NCBI GenBank assembly: GCA_964540905.1
Contig: CAZIOS010000035.1
Location: 1-21,371 of the forward strand
From: VAYN01 sp964540905
GTDB taxonomy: Bacteria; Actinomycetota; Thermoleophilia; Solirubrobacterales; 70-9
Length of the DNA: 21,371 bases
Direction of reading: 5' to 3'
The notes under the pieces were generated by a model, which ran no database searches, was not told the origin of the DNA, and worked only from the letters and a program-made list of their open reading frames with translations. Both the position numbers and the translations under genes were made by a program. Position 1 is the stretch's first letter. The number at the start of each line of letters is the position of its first letter. Positions 6,130 to 13,436 of this stretch are shown here, in pieces.

Positions 6130-7242
6130 CTACCCTCCGGCCGTCTCCTCGACCGCCGCCGTCGACGCCTGCGGCTGCAGGTGACCGCAGACCGGGCAGC
6201 CCGACTCCGGCACCACCGGCTCGCGCTCGACCTCCATCGTCCGCAGGTCGTAGATGTGGGAGACGCCGAGCGTCGAGGGCTTGGCCAGCCCGGTCAGCTG
6301 GTGCATCACCTCGAGCCCGACCTGGCCGCCGATCAGCCCGCAGGCGGGCCCCAACGTCGCCGCCGGCGAGGGTTTGGCGCGGCGCTGCTCGATGGCGACG
6401 TCGAACAGCGGGTACTGGCGCCGGTAGGCGGTCTCCTGGCAGGCGAAGCAGCCGGTCGCCCCGGGCACGTAGAGCGGCCCGACCCGGGCGATCGGCGGGA
6501 AGTGGCTCATCGTGATGTAGGGGATGCCGGCCTCGAAGCAGGCCGAGTTGCACCAGCGCTCGATGTCGTGCGCGGGCCAGTCGGCGGCGTCGACGACGAG
6601 GTCGGCGCCGGCGATGAAGTCGGCGATCTCGACCTGGCTCTCCAGCCGCCGCGCCGTCGCCGTCACCCTCATCGCCGGGTTGAAGGCCCGCAGCCGCGCC
6701 GCCGCCACCTCGACCTTGAGCAGGCCGATGTCGGCCTCGGTGTAGAGGATCTGGCGGTTGAGGTTGCTCTCCTCGACCCGGTCGCCGTCGACCAGCCAGA
6801 TCTCGCCGATCCCGACGCAGGCCAGCGCCCAGGCCGCCCAGCCGCCGAGCCCGCCGACTCCCAGCACCGCGATCCGCGCCTCGCGCAGCCGCGTCTGGCA
6901 GGTCGACGGCGTCAGCCCGCCGCTGCCGATGTCGCTGAAGTAGCGCAGCTGGCGGTCGAAGCGGGCCCGCTCCGCCGCCGGCAGCAGGTCTTCGTCGGCG
7001 GCGTCCTCGACCACTTCCAGCTCCTGCAGCTTGGAGATCGTGTCGCCGACGGCCTCGCGACCGAACTCCTGCTCCAGCTGCTCCAGCGTGTGCTCGCCGT
7101 CGAGCGCCTCGAGCAGCCCCCGTTCGCGCTCGTCCGGGCGCTCGATCCGGATGTCGTTCTCGGCGCTCGGCCGCAGCAGGTAGATGTCGCCGTCGGGCGC
7201 CCCGATCGGCTCCGTCGTCCTTTTGATCCGCGGCCTCTGCAC
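6130..7242 (-). CDS. ThiF/E1-like adenylyltransferase with N-terminal RRE-like domain
   Basis: This 370-residue enzyme has two parts. Residues 1-85 look like a PqqD/RRE-type winged helix (IYLLRPSAENDIRI, then RGLLEALDGEHTLEQLEQEFG and a helix ending ELEVVEDA). Residues 93-355 are an E1-like adenylation domain with the GVGGLGG loop (128-134), Asp152 and Asp154 (LVDGDRVE), Arg163 (SNLNRQ), Lys176 and Asp218 (VVDAADWP). Zinc cysteine pairs are Cys265/Cys268 and Cys349/Cys352. This order and length match MccB and PaaA, which adenylate or modify short ribosomal peptides, and the E1-like partners of azole-forming cyclodehydratases. No ThiS, MoaD or YcaO gene is nearby. The GTG start lies 6 nt after a short peptide gene. 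Its natural substrate is unknown. Confidence 0.82.
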   Translation of the reverse strand: MQRPRIKRTTEPIGAPDGDIYLLRPSAENDIRIERPDERERGLLEALDGEHTLEQLEQEFGREAVGDTISKLQELEVVEDAADEDLLPAAERARFDRQLRYFSDIGSGGLTPSTCQTRLREARIAVLGVGGLGGWAAWALACVGIGEIWLVDGDRVEESNLNRQILYTEADIGLLKVEVAAARLRAFNPAMRVTATARRLESQVEIADFIAGADLVVDAADWPAHDIERWCNSACFEAGIPYITMSHFPPIARVGPLYVPGATGCFACQETAYRRQYPLFDVAIEQRRAKPSPAATLGPACGLIGGQVGLEVMHQLTGLAKPSTLGVSHIYDLRTMEVEREPVVPESGCPVCGHLQPQASTAAVEETAGG

Positions 7243-7248
7243 GCCGGC

Positions 7249-7308
7249 CTAGCCGTGCTTGTGAATCGAGACGGTTGGGACCACGTTCGATGCCCGAGCG
7301 ACCTTCAC
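7249..7308 (-). CDS. Candidate 19-residue precursor peptide for the RRE-E1 enzyme
   Basis: A GTG at 7306-7308 opens a 19-codon frame, MKVARASNVVPTVSIHKHG, ending with TAG at 7249-7251. A purine-rich AAAAGGGGGA sits 7 nt upstream of the GTG, a good ribosome-binding site. Fifteen of 19 codons end in G or C, like the neighbouring genes, while the frame upstream of the GTG does not. The stop is only 6 nt from the E1-like enzyme's start, so the two should be translated together. The peptide has no cysteine, ends in glycine and has a basic start. I read it as a possible substrate of the RRE-E1 enzyme. It could instead be a leader peptide or chance frame. An in-frame ATG at 7384-7386 would give 45 residues. 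Confidence 0.45.
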   Translation of the reverse strand: MKVARASNVVPTVSIHKHG

Positions 7309-7376
7309 TTGCGAATCCCCCTTTTGAGAGTTCCCAGCGGCGGCCGCCGGACCCTCGTGGATAACCATCGCTTGAG

Positions 7377-7390
7377 ACCGATTCATCGGT
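7377..7390. promoter_or_regulatory. Palindrome ACCGAT-TC-ATCGGT
   Basis: Perfect 6-bp arms with a 2-bp centre lie in the intergenic region between the peptide/E1 cluster and the divergent winged-helix regulator. A dimeric regulator such as the neighbour could bind here. It covers the ATG of the longer 45-codon peptide frame, which argues for the shorter start. Confidence 0.4.
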
Positions 7391-7447
7391 GGAGAAGGTT
7401 ACCTCGGTGGAGGCAATTCCACTTGAATCTCTGCGATCTTCATAAAA

Positions 7448-7479
7448 GGCTCAGTAATCGAGCCTACGATCAATTGATC
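7448..7479. promoter_or_regulatory. Two inverted repeats upstream of the winged-helix regulator
   Basis: GGCTC (7448-7452) and GAGCC (7460-7464) are 5-bp arms around AGTAATC. They are followed by the perfect 12-bp palindrome GATCAATTGATC (7468-7479), 30 bp before the regulator's ATG. The stretch is noticeably AT-rich against the surrounding GC-rich genes. Autoregulatory binding is inferred. The 7252-7509 interval otherwise holds only the peptide frame. Confidence 0.4.
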
Positions 7480-7509
7480 AGAGCTTCCCCAACGATTGGA
7501 GGATCCGTA

Positions 7510-8124
7510 ATGGCTGCCACCCCCAAAAGCGAACGCGACGGACAGGCCAACGGCCAGACCCGGGAGATCGTCGACCAGCGCGTGATCAAAGCCCTCGCCC
7601 ACCCGGTCCGCGCCCAGGCGCTGGCGATCCTCAACGAACGCGTCGCCAGCCCCAACGAAATCGCCAAGGAGCTCGACCAGGGCGTCGGCCACGTCAGCTA
7701 CCACATCAACGTCCTCAAGGAGTGCGAGTGCATCGAGCTCGTCGACACGGCGCAGCGCCGCGGCGCGGTCGAGCACTTCTACCGTGCCACCTCGCGGGTC
7801 TTCATCGGCGACGAAGACTGGCGGCGGCTGCCGGCGTCGGTGCGGCCGGCCCTCTCCGCAACCCTGCTGCAGGACCTGGTCGAGGACGCCGCCGCGGCGC
7901 TCAGCGCCGGCACCTTCGACGCCCGTGAGGACCGCCACCTCGCCTGGACGCCGATGATCGTCGACGAGAAGGGCTGGGACGAAGCCAAGGCTGTGCTGGC
8001 GCAGACGCTGGAGCGGGTCTTCGCGATCCAGGCGGCCAGCGCCGAGCGGCTGACCGCGGCGAAGGAGCCGGGCTTCCAGGTCTCGGTCGCCTCGATGGCT
8101 TACGAGACCCCGAAGAAAGGCTAG
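7510..8124 (+). CDS. ArsR/HTH_20-type winged-helix transcriptional regulator
   Basis: This 204-residue DNA-binding protein has a winged helix at residues 20-95. RVIKALAHPVRAQALAILNE is the typical first helix, SPNEIAKELDQGVGHVSYHINVLKECECIELV is the helix-turn-helix, and GAVEHFYRAT is the wing. Residues 100-200 form a mostly helical C-terminal domain of unknown ligand, a form I associate with large actinobacterial regulator families. The ATG at 7510 is preceded by GGAGGATCCGTA, an excellent ribosome-binding site. It diverges from the peptide/RRE-E1/lipoprotein cluster across three palindromes and is the best candidate for controlling it. Its stop overlaps that of the convergent uracil-DNA glycosylase by 4 bp (CTAG). 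Confidence 0.85.
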   Translation: MAATPKSERDGQANGQTREIVDQRVIKALAHPVRAQALAILNERVASPNEIAKELDQGVGHVSYHINVLKECECIELVDTAQRRGAVEHFYRATSRVFIGDEDWRRLPASVRPALSATLLQDLVEDAAAALSAGTFDAREDRHLAWTPMIVDEKGWDEAKAVLAQTLERVFAIQAASAERLTAAKEPGFQVSVASMAYETPKKG

Positions 8125-8813
8125 GCCGCCAGCTCCCGCGCCCGGGCGAAGACGGCGTCGATCATCGGCACGGTCAGCCTGCCGGTGAAGGTGTTCTGCT
8201 GGCTCGGGTGGAAGCAGCCGAGCAGGCGCCAGCGACCGAGGTCGGCCTCGGCGCCGTGGCCGAAGCGGGGCCGCGGTCGCGGCAGCTCCACCCCGACCCC
8301 ACGCGCCGCCCGCAGCGCCCCGTCCCAGCCGAAGGCGCCGAGCGCGACGAGGACGCGGCAGTCCGCCAACAGCTCCAGCTCGCGCTCCAGGTAAGGCAGG
8401 CAGTTGTCGCGCTCTGCCGGCGCCGGCCTGTTCGCCGGCGGCGCGCAGCGGACGGTGGCGGTGACGTAAGCGCCGCGCAGCCTCAGGCCGTCGCCGCGCC
8501 GCTCCGACTCGGCCTGGTTGGCGTAGCCGGCCCGGTGCAGGGCCGCGTAGAGCCACTCGCCGGAGCGGTCGCCGGTGAACATCCGCCCGGTGCGGTTGGC
8601 GCCGTGGGCGGCCGGGGCCAGGCCGACGATCGCCACCCGCGCCGCCGGGTCGCCGAAGCCGGAGACCGGGCGTGCCCAGTACTCCTCGCCGCGGTAACGG
8701 CGCGGCGGCTCGGCGGCGCAGGCCTGGCGCCACTCGACCAGCCGCGGGCAGCGCACGCAGCCGTGGACCTCTGCCGCCAGCGCCGCCAGCTCCCGCTCGC
8801 GAGCGGAGCTCAT
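8121..8813 (-). CDS. udgB: Uracil-DNA glycosylase family 5 (UdgB), Fe-S type
   Basis: This 230-residue enzyme removes uracil and related deaminated bases from DNA. Motif A is GLAPAAHGANRTGRMFTGDRSG (residues 64-85); an Ala where other families carry Asp or Asn is the hallmark of family 5. Motif B is HPSQQN (202-207). Four cysteines, Cys19 and Cys22 (CVRC) plus Cys123 and Cys138 (RCAPPANRPAPAERDNC), are placed to bind a 4Fe-4S cluster. The ATG at 8811-8813 gives the usual short N-terminus before the Cys pair. The next start, of the divergent lipoprotein, is only 18 bp away, so its promoter must reach into that gene. Confidence 0.93.
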   Translation of the reverse strand: MSSARERELAALAAEVHGCVRCPRLVEWRQACAAEPPRRYRGEEYWARPVSGFGDPAARVAIVGLAPAAHGANRTGRMFTGDRSGEWLYAALHRAGYANQAESERRGDGLRLRGAYVTATVRCAPPANRPAPAERDNCLPYLERELELLADCRVLVALGAFGWDGALRAARGVGVELPRPRPRFGHGAEADLGRWRLLGCFHPSQQNTFTGRLTVPMIDAVFARARELAA

Positions 8814-8831
8814 AGGCTTCTGCGCTCCCTC

Positions 8832-9416
8832 ATGGCCGCGAACCGAATCACGCCAGGCGGCGCCGTGCGCCGCGCCCTGCTCGCCCTCGCGGCGCTGGGG
8901 CTCGTGGCCGCCGCCCTCTCCGCCTGCGGCGGCGGCGGCGCCGCCACCACGACCGCGGTCCCCGACAAAGCCGCCGACGTCGAAATCCTCAACGACGTGC
9001 TGGCCCGGGAGATGGCGGCGATCGACGCCTACGGTCGCGTCCTGCCGCGGCTCCACGCCGCCGACCTCGCCGCCGCCCGCCGCTTCCGCGCCCAGGAACA
9101 GGAACACGTTGACGCCGTCGTCAAAGCGCTGCGCGGGCTCGGCGGCAAGGCGGCGCCGGCAGAAGAAGCGATCGAAGCACCGGGCCTCGGCTCCCGCGCC
9201 GGCGCGCTCGGCTTTCTCTACGAACTCGAAAGCGTCTCCGTCGCCGACGACCTGCGGGCGATCTCCCACCTCAGCGCCCCCTGGCCGCGCTCGCTGCTCG
9301 GCTCGGTCGCCACCGACCAGGCCCAGCACCTCGTCCTCCTGCGCCGCGCCCTCGGCGCCGGCGGCGAAGAACTGGTCCCGCGCGCCTTCGAGGACGGCAC
9401 GACGCCCGCCCCGTAG
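8832..9416 (+). CDS. Ferritin-like domain lipoprotein
   Basis: This 194-residue lipoprotein has a signal peptide ending LSAC, with lipidation at Cys32. The mature protein is helical and resembles DUF4439/ferritin-like domains. Candidate di-iron ligands are Glu60 (LAREMAAIDAY), Glu89 and His92 (EQEHV), Glu131 or Glu133 (YELESV) and His166 (DQAQHL). It may bind iron or act as a scaffold outside the membrane; enzymatic activity is not established for this family. An internal GTG at 8865 (MRRALLALAALG) would give a shorter, more typical signal peptide and a wider gap to udgB, so the start is uncertain. The gene lies 14 bp upstream of the MMPL transporter, probably in one operon. Confidence 0.75.
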   Translation: MAANRITPGGAVRRALLALAALGLVAAALSACGGGGAATTTAVPDKAADVEILNDVLAREMAAIDAYGRVLPRLHAADLAAARRFRAQEQEHVDAVVKALRGLGGKAAPAEEAIEAPGLGSRAGALGFLYELESVSVADDLRAISHLSAPWPRSLLGSVATDQAQHLVLLRRALGAGGEELVPRAFEDGTTPAP

Positions 9417-9430
9417 GAGATGATGGCGCG

Positions 9431-11647
9431 GTGACCGGCCCCCTCTACGCGATCGGGCGCTTCTGCTCGCGCCACCACTACCCGGTGATCGCGGTCTGGC
9501 TGGCGCTGGCGATCGCCCTGGTGGCGATCGGCCAGGCCTCCGGCAGCAAGACCAGCGAAAACCTGACCCTGCCGGGCACCGACTCGACCAGGGCGACGGA
9601 ACTGCTGGAAGAAAACCTGCCCGAACAGGCCTACGGCAGCAACCCGCTGGTGCTGGAAGCGCCGGCGGGGCGGCAGCTGTTCGAATCCAAGTACTCCGCC
9701 GGGGTCACCCAGACCGTCGAAAGGCTGGAAGCTCTCCCCGACGTCAACTCGGCCGCCAGCCCGCTCGCCGAACGCTCCCCCACGATCAGCAAGAACGGGC
9801 AGATCGGCTACATCCCCGTCGTCCTCAGCCTCGGCCCCGGCGAACTCAACGAAGCCAAGGCGCAGCAGATCCTCGACGCCGCGCAGCCCGCCCGCGCCGC
9901 CGGCCTCCACACCGCCGTCGGCGCCTACGTCGGCCAGCAGCTCTCCAAGCCCTCGACCGAGACCAGCGAGGCGGTCGGCCTCGCCGCCGCGGTGATCATC
10001 CTGCTCTTCGCCTTCGGCACCGCGACGGCGATGATGCTGCCGATCGTCTCCGCCGTGATCGGCCTCGCCTGCGCGCTCTCGATCATCCGCCTGCTCGAGC
10101 ACGCGATCCAGGTCCCGGGGGTGGCCTCGACCCTGGCGACGATGATCGGGCTCGGGGTCGGGATCGACTACGCGCTGTTCATCGTCACCCGCCACAAACT
10201 GCAGCTGGCCGAAGGGATGGAGCTGCGCGAGTCGATCGCCCGCGCCACCGCGACCGCCGGCGGCGCCGTCGTCTTCGCCGGCTTCACGGTGGTGATCGCC
10301 CTCTGCTCGCTCGCCTTCGCCGGGATCCCGCTGGTCAGCACCCTCGGCTTCACCGCGGCGATCGCGGTCGTGATCGCGGTCTGCGCGGCGGCGACGCTGC
10401 TGCCGGCGATGCTCGGCGCGCTCGGGCCCCACATCGACTCGCTCAGCATCAGGCGCGGCAAGGGCAACCCGGAGGACTCCGAGCCGCACGGCTGGCGCCG
10501 CTGGGCCGAACGCGTCGCCTCCCGGCCCTGGCGCTCGGCGCTGGCCGCGCTGGCGATCCTCGTCGTTCTGGCGCTGCCGATCTTCCAGCTCGAGCTGGGG
10601 CAGAACGACATCGGCGCCCTGCCCAAGGACACGACCTCGCGCCAGGCGCTCGAAGGCCTCAACCGCGGCTTCGGCCCGGGCTACAACGGCCCCCTCCTGG
10701 TCGCCTCCGAATTCAGGTCCCCGGCCGAAGCCAAACAGGTGCTGCCGGGGCTGCAGAAAGGGATCGCCGGCACCGCAGACGTCGCCGCGGTGACCGAACC
10801 GAGCTTCGACAAGCAGGGGACGGTCGGCGTCTTCACGGTGATCTCGAAATCGGAGCCCTGGGCCGACGAGACCGTCAGCCTGGTCGAAAACCTCAGGGAC
10901 ACGGTGATCCCCGCGGCGCTGCAGGGGACCGGCACCCGCTCCTACGTCGGCGGTCAGACCGCCGGCTACATCGACCTCGCCACCCAGATCGGCGACAAGC
11001 TGCCGCTGATGATCGCGATCGTCGTCGCCCTCAGCTTCCTCGTCCTGCTGATCGCCTTCCGCTCGCTGCTGGTGCCGATCAAGGCGGCGGCGATGAACCT
11101 GATCTCGGTCGCCGCCGCCTACGGCGTCGTCACCGCGGTCTTCCAGCTCGGCTGGGGCTCCTCGCTGATCGGGCTCGACCACCCGATCCCGATCGTCAGC
11201 TTCGTGCCGCTGCTGATGTTCGCGATCCTCTTCGGGCTCTCGATGGACTACGAGGTCTTCCTCCTGACCCAGATGCGGGAGCACTTCAAACAAAATGGCG
11301 ACGAGCACCGCGCCGTCGTCGAAGGCCTCGCCAACACCGGCCGGGTGATCACCTCGGCGGCGGCGATCATGGTCTGCGTCTTCACCAGCTTCGTCCTCAA
11401 CGGCGACCCGGTGGTGAAGGAGTTCGGCGTCGGCCTGGCGGTGGCGATCGCGATCGACTCGACCCTGGTCCGCTGCCTGCTGGTGCCGGCGGTGATGGTC
11501 CTGCTCGGCAAGCGCGCCTGGTGGCTGCCGGGCTGGCTCGACCGGATCGTCCCCCACATCAGCATCGAGGGCGAGGAGTTCTTCAAGCAGCGCGACGCCG
11601 AACGGGCGGCCGCGAGCGCCGACCCCCCAGGCGCTGCGTCAGACTGA
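9431..11647 (+). CDS. MMPL-family RND transporter
   Basis: This 738-residue membrane protein has two repeats of the MMPL fold, each with a first helix, a large extracytoplasmic domain and a helix bundle, about 12 helices in total. Proton-relay Asp-Tyr pairs are visible in both halves: Asp246-Tyr247 (GLGVGIDYALF) and Asp606-Tyr607 (GLSMDYEVFLL). MMPL proteins export lipids or lipid-linked compounds to the cell envelope using the proton gradient. The substrate here is unknown. A mini-frame (ATG ATG GCG CGG TGA, 9420-9434) begins behind AGGAG and its stop overlaps the GTG start (GTGA), so coupled initiation is possible. The pgsA gene follows after 7 bp. Confidence 0.92.
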   Translation: MTGPLYAIGRFCSRHHYPVIAVWLALAIALVAIGQASGSKTSENLTLPGTDSTRATELLEENLPEQAYGSNPLVLEAPAGRQLFESKYSAGVTQTVERLEALPDVNSAASPLAERSPTISKNGQIGYIPVVLSLGPGELNEAKAQQILDAAQPARAAGLHTAVGAYVGQQLSKPSTETSEAVGLAAAVIILLFAFGTATAMMLPIVSAVIGLACALSIIRLLEHAIQVPGVASTLATMIGLGVGIDYALFIVTRHKLQLAEGMELRESIARATATAGGAVVFAGFTVVIALCSLAFAGIPLVSTLGFTAAIAVVIAVCAAATLLPAMLGALGPHIDSLSIRRGKGNPEDSEPHGWRRWAERVASRPWRSALAALAILVVLALPIFQLELGQNDIGALPKDTTSRQALEGLNRGFGPGYNGPLLVASEFRSPAEAKQVLPGLQKGIAGTADVAAVTEPSFDKQGTVGVFTVISKSEPWADETVSLVENLRDTVIPAALQGTGTRSYVGGQTAGYIDLATQIGDKLPLMIAIVVALSFLVLLIAFRSLLVPIKAAAMNLISVAAAYGVVTAVFQLGWGSSLIGLDHPIPIVSFVPLLMFAILFGLSMDYEVFLLTQMREHFKQNGDEHRAVVEGLANTGRVITSAAAIMVCVFTSFVLNGDPVVKEFGVGLAVAIAIDSTLVRCLLVPAVMVLLGKRAWWLPGWLDRIVPHISIEGEEFFKQRDAERAAASADPPGAASD

Positions 11648-11654
11648 GCCGACC

Positions 11655-12227
11655 ATGTTCCCGCTCAACCTGCCGAATGCGCTGACCCTGCTGCGCATCC
11701 TGGCGGTGCCGGTCGTGGTCGTCGCGCTGCTGGGGGAGACGCCGAACGGCGACGCGCTCGCCGCCGCCGTCTTCGCCCTCGCCGCCGCCACCGACGGACT
11801 CGACGGCTACTTCGCCCGTTCCCGCGACGCCGTCACCACCTTCGGCAAGCTGATGGACCCGCTCGCCGACAAGCTGTTGGTCACCGCGGCGCTGATCTCG
11901 CTCGTCTCCCTGCACCGGCTCGAAGCCTGGGTGGCGATGGTGATCATCGCCCGCGAGATCGCCGTCACCGGCCTGCGCGCGATCGCCGCCGAGCGCGGCA
12001 TCGTGATCGCCGCCAGCTGGCTCGGCAAGATCAAGACGGTCCTGCAGATCGCCGCCGTGATCGCCCTGATCGCTGCCAACCCGGCCCCGGCCTGGGCCAA
12101 CGTCCTCGTCTACCTCGCCCTCGTCGCCACCGTCGTCAGCGGCGCCGACTACTTCTTCGGCCTGCGGCGCCGGATCGAAGAGCAGCAGAAAGAGCGGGCG
12201 GGAGCGAAGACCAGGACCGCTGGCTGA
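11655..12227 (+). CDS. pgsA: CDP-diacylglycerol-glycerol-3-phosphate 3-phosphatidyltransferase
   Basis: This 190-residue integral membrane enzyme makes phosphatidylglycerol phosphate from CDP-diacylglycerol and glycerol-3-phosphate. The CDP-alcohol phosphotransferase signature is complete at residues 47-72: Asp47, Asp50-Gly51, Ala54-Arg55, Gly64, Asp68 and Asp72 (DGLDGYFARS...FGKLMDPLAD). The N-terminus NLPNALTLLRILAVP is typical of PgsA rather than of phosphatidylinositol or cardiolipin synthases. It lies 7 bp after the MMPL transporter gene, and no ribosome-binding site is visible, so it is probably translated by coupling. The link to a lipid exporter is functionally sensible. In many actinobacteria pgsA is found near cinA and recA instead; neither is here. 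Confidence 0.9.
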   Translation: MFPLNLPNALTLLRILAVPVVVVALLGETPNGDALAAAVFALAAATDGLDGYFARSRDAVTTFGKLMDPLADKLLVTAALISLVSLHRLEAWVAMVIIAREIAVTGLRAIAAERGIVIAASWLGKIKTVLQIAAVIALIAANPAPAWANVLVYLALVATVVSGADYFFGLRRRIEEQQKERAGAKTRTAG

Positions 12228-12253
12228 GCGGTCCCCCGCGAAGCTCCCCAACC

Positions 12254-12302
12254 CACGCGTCTGCTGCTACGCGTCTATAGCGCGGGTAGCAGCAGACGCG
12301 TG
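12254..12302. terminator. Perfect 17-bp inverted repeat between convergent pgsA and folE2/mptA
   Basis: CACGCGTCTGCTGCTAC (12254-12270) and its exact reverse complement (12286-12302) flank a 15-nt loop in the 100-bp gap between two convergent genes. It is the strongest hairpin in the window. No T-run follows on either strand. A bidirectional terminator or transcript-end hairpin is the simplest reading. Confidence 0.65.
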
Positions 12303-12327
12303 TGCAACGCCAGTCCCGCGGCCGTCT

Positions 12328-13335
12328 CTACTGAGCAGCGCCCGGCTGCTCGAGCCACTCGCGCATCGTCTGCTGCCGCCCCTGCCGCTCGCCGCTGGCC
12401 AGCTCCGCCCGCAGCTCGCCGAGGGTGCCGTAGCGCTCGGCGACGACGTTGTGGCGGTGGATCGTCTCCAGGTTCTCCTGGCGCGCCATCACGAAAGCCT
12501 CGTCGGGAAGGTCGGGGTAGCCCTCGACGACCTGGCGCACCATCTCGCGCACGCAGTCCTCGACGAAGCGCGGCTGTTCGTGGGCCTTGACGACGACCGC
12601 CATCTCGTCCGGGCGCTTCATCAGCTCGTAGATCTCCGAGCTCATCGAGCTCTCGACTAGGCGGAGCAGCTCGGGCGCGTCGATCCAGGCCGGACCGCCC
12701 TCGGGGCAGCCGACGTGGAGGGTGCCGATGCCGCGCTGGTTGTGGGTGGCGATCGGGACGACGTCGACGACGCGCTCGATCTGCTCGGGCCCAAACCCCT
12801 CCGCGGCCAGCCGTTCGCGCGAGAGCCCGGCGACCATCTCCTGCGCGCAGGGGCAGGCGGTCATGCCCTGGGCCTGGACCCCGGTCAGGGTGCGGGTGCC
12901 GCGCTCGGAGTCGACCGCGGTGCCGAAGAGGACGTAGATCTCCTGCGTGCTCTTGCCGCTCTTCGGGGTCGAGACCGTCTCCGGGTAGCGGGCGGTGAGG
13001 GCGACCTCGGCCCGCAGCCCGCCCTGGCGCTCGCGCACCCTCTGGGCGACGTGGGCGGCCAGCACCTCGGCCTTGAAGGCCTCGCCCAGCACGACCTCGT
13101 CGATCGCCTCGCCGACGATCTCCTCGAAGCGCGACATGTGCACCCCCGCCTGCCTAGGGTTGAGGTCGACGAAGCACTCGAGCTCGGCGTAGAAGAGGTT
13201 CTCGGCACCGTCGGCCTTGACCCGGATCACCTTCTCGACCCCGGTGACGCCGACCCGCGAGAGGCTCACCTGCGTCGCCGGCAGCGAGGCCTGGACGTCG
13301 GGGGCGGCTGGGGTGGCGGTGGTCTCGCGCGGCAT
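12328..13335 (-). CDS. folE2: GTP cyclohydrolase, FolE2/MptA (type IB) family
   Basis: This 335-residue enzyme opens GTP as the first step of pterin or folate synthesis and belongs to the tunnelling-fold FolE2/MptA family, unrelated in sequence to FolE. Visible motifs are DVQASLP (13-19), GVHMSRFEE (64-72), TACPCAQEM (159-167, Cys161/Cys163), VPIATHNQRGIG (193-204, His198) and VESSMSSEIYELMKR (227-241). The TACPCAQE and ATHNQRG forms resemble archaeal MptA more than proteobacterial FolE2. MptA forms a cyclic-phosphate product and uses Fe(II). Which product is made here cannot be told. The ATG at 13333-13335 is the only start before the conserved DVQ segment. It diverges from rpoD by 144 bp. 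Confidence 0.85.
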   Translation of the reverse strand: MPRETTATPAAPDVQASLPATQVSLSRVGVTGVEKVIRVKADGAENLFYAELECFVDLNPRQAGVHMSRFEEIVGEAIDEVVLGEAFKAEVLAAHVAQRVRERQGGLRAEVALTARYPETVSTPKSGKSTQEIYVLFGTAVDSERGTRTLTGVQAQGMTACPCAQEMVAGLSRERLAAEGFGPEQIERVVDVVPIATHNQRGIGTLHVGCPEGGPAWIDAPELLRLVESSMSSEIYELMKRPDEMAVVVKAHEQPRFVEDCVREMVRQVVEGYPDLPDEAFVMARQENLETIHRHNVVAERYGTLGELRAELASGERQGRQQTMREWLEQPGAAQ

Positions 13336-13404
13336 CGAGCTTATGAAGGGTAAGCGACGGGGCGCCCCGGCGAGCGCCGCGCCCGTTGCGGAGATTCTTC
13401 CGCC

Positions 13405-13410
13405 TATACT
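13405..13410 (+). promoter_or_regulatory. Candidate -10 element of the rpoD promoter
   Basis: TATACT matches the consensus at five of six positions and lies 69 bp before the rpoD start codon, giving an untranslated leader of about 60 nt. No good -35 is present at 16-18 bp; TTGCGG at 13386-13391 is too close (13 bp). Confidence 0.45.
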
Positions 13411-13436
13411 TCGTCGCGGCCGGAGCTTCAGGGCCG

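Noticed and set aside
7249..7386. A longer 45-codon version of the peptide gene starting at ATG 7384-7386
   Set aside because: It has no ribosome-binding site, its ATG lies inside a palindrome, and its first 26 codons lack the G/C third-position bias that the last 19 show.
7399..7443. A 14-codon minus-strand frame (MKIAEIQVELPPPR) as a second short peptide
   Set aside because: No ribosome-binding site and near-random third positions. The resemblance to enolase-superfamily N-termini is too short to mean anything.
7681..8120. Possible direct role of the 7510 regulator as a metal sensor
   Set aside because: The winged helix lacks the cysteine/histidine metal sites of ArsR/SmtB sensors. Its only two cysteines (ECEC) lie at the start of the wing and are not in a known site.
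9218..11557. A 779-codon minus-strand open frame opposite the MMPL gene
   Set aside because: The translation is an Asp/Arg/Gly-rich shadow of the MMPL codons with no domain. The plus-strand frame carries all transporter motifs.
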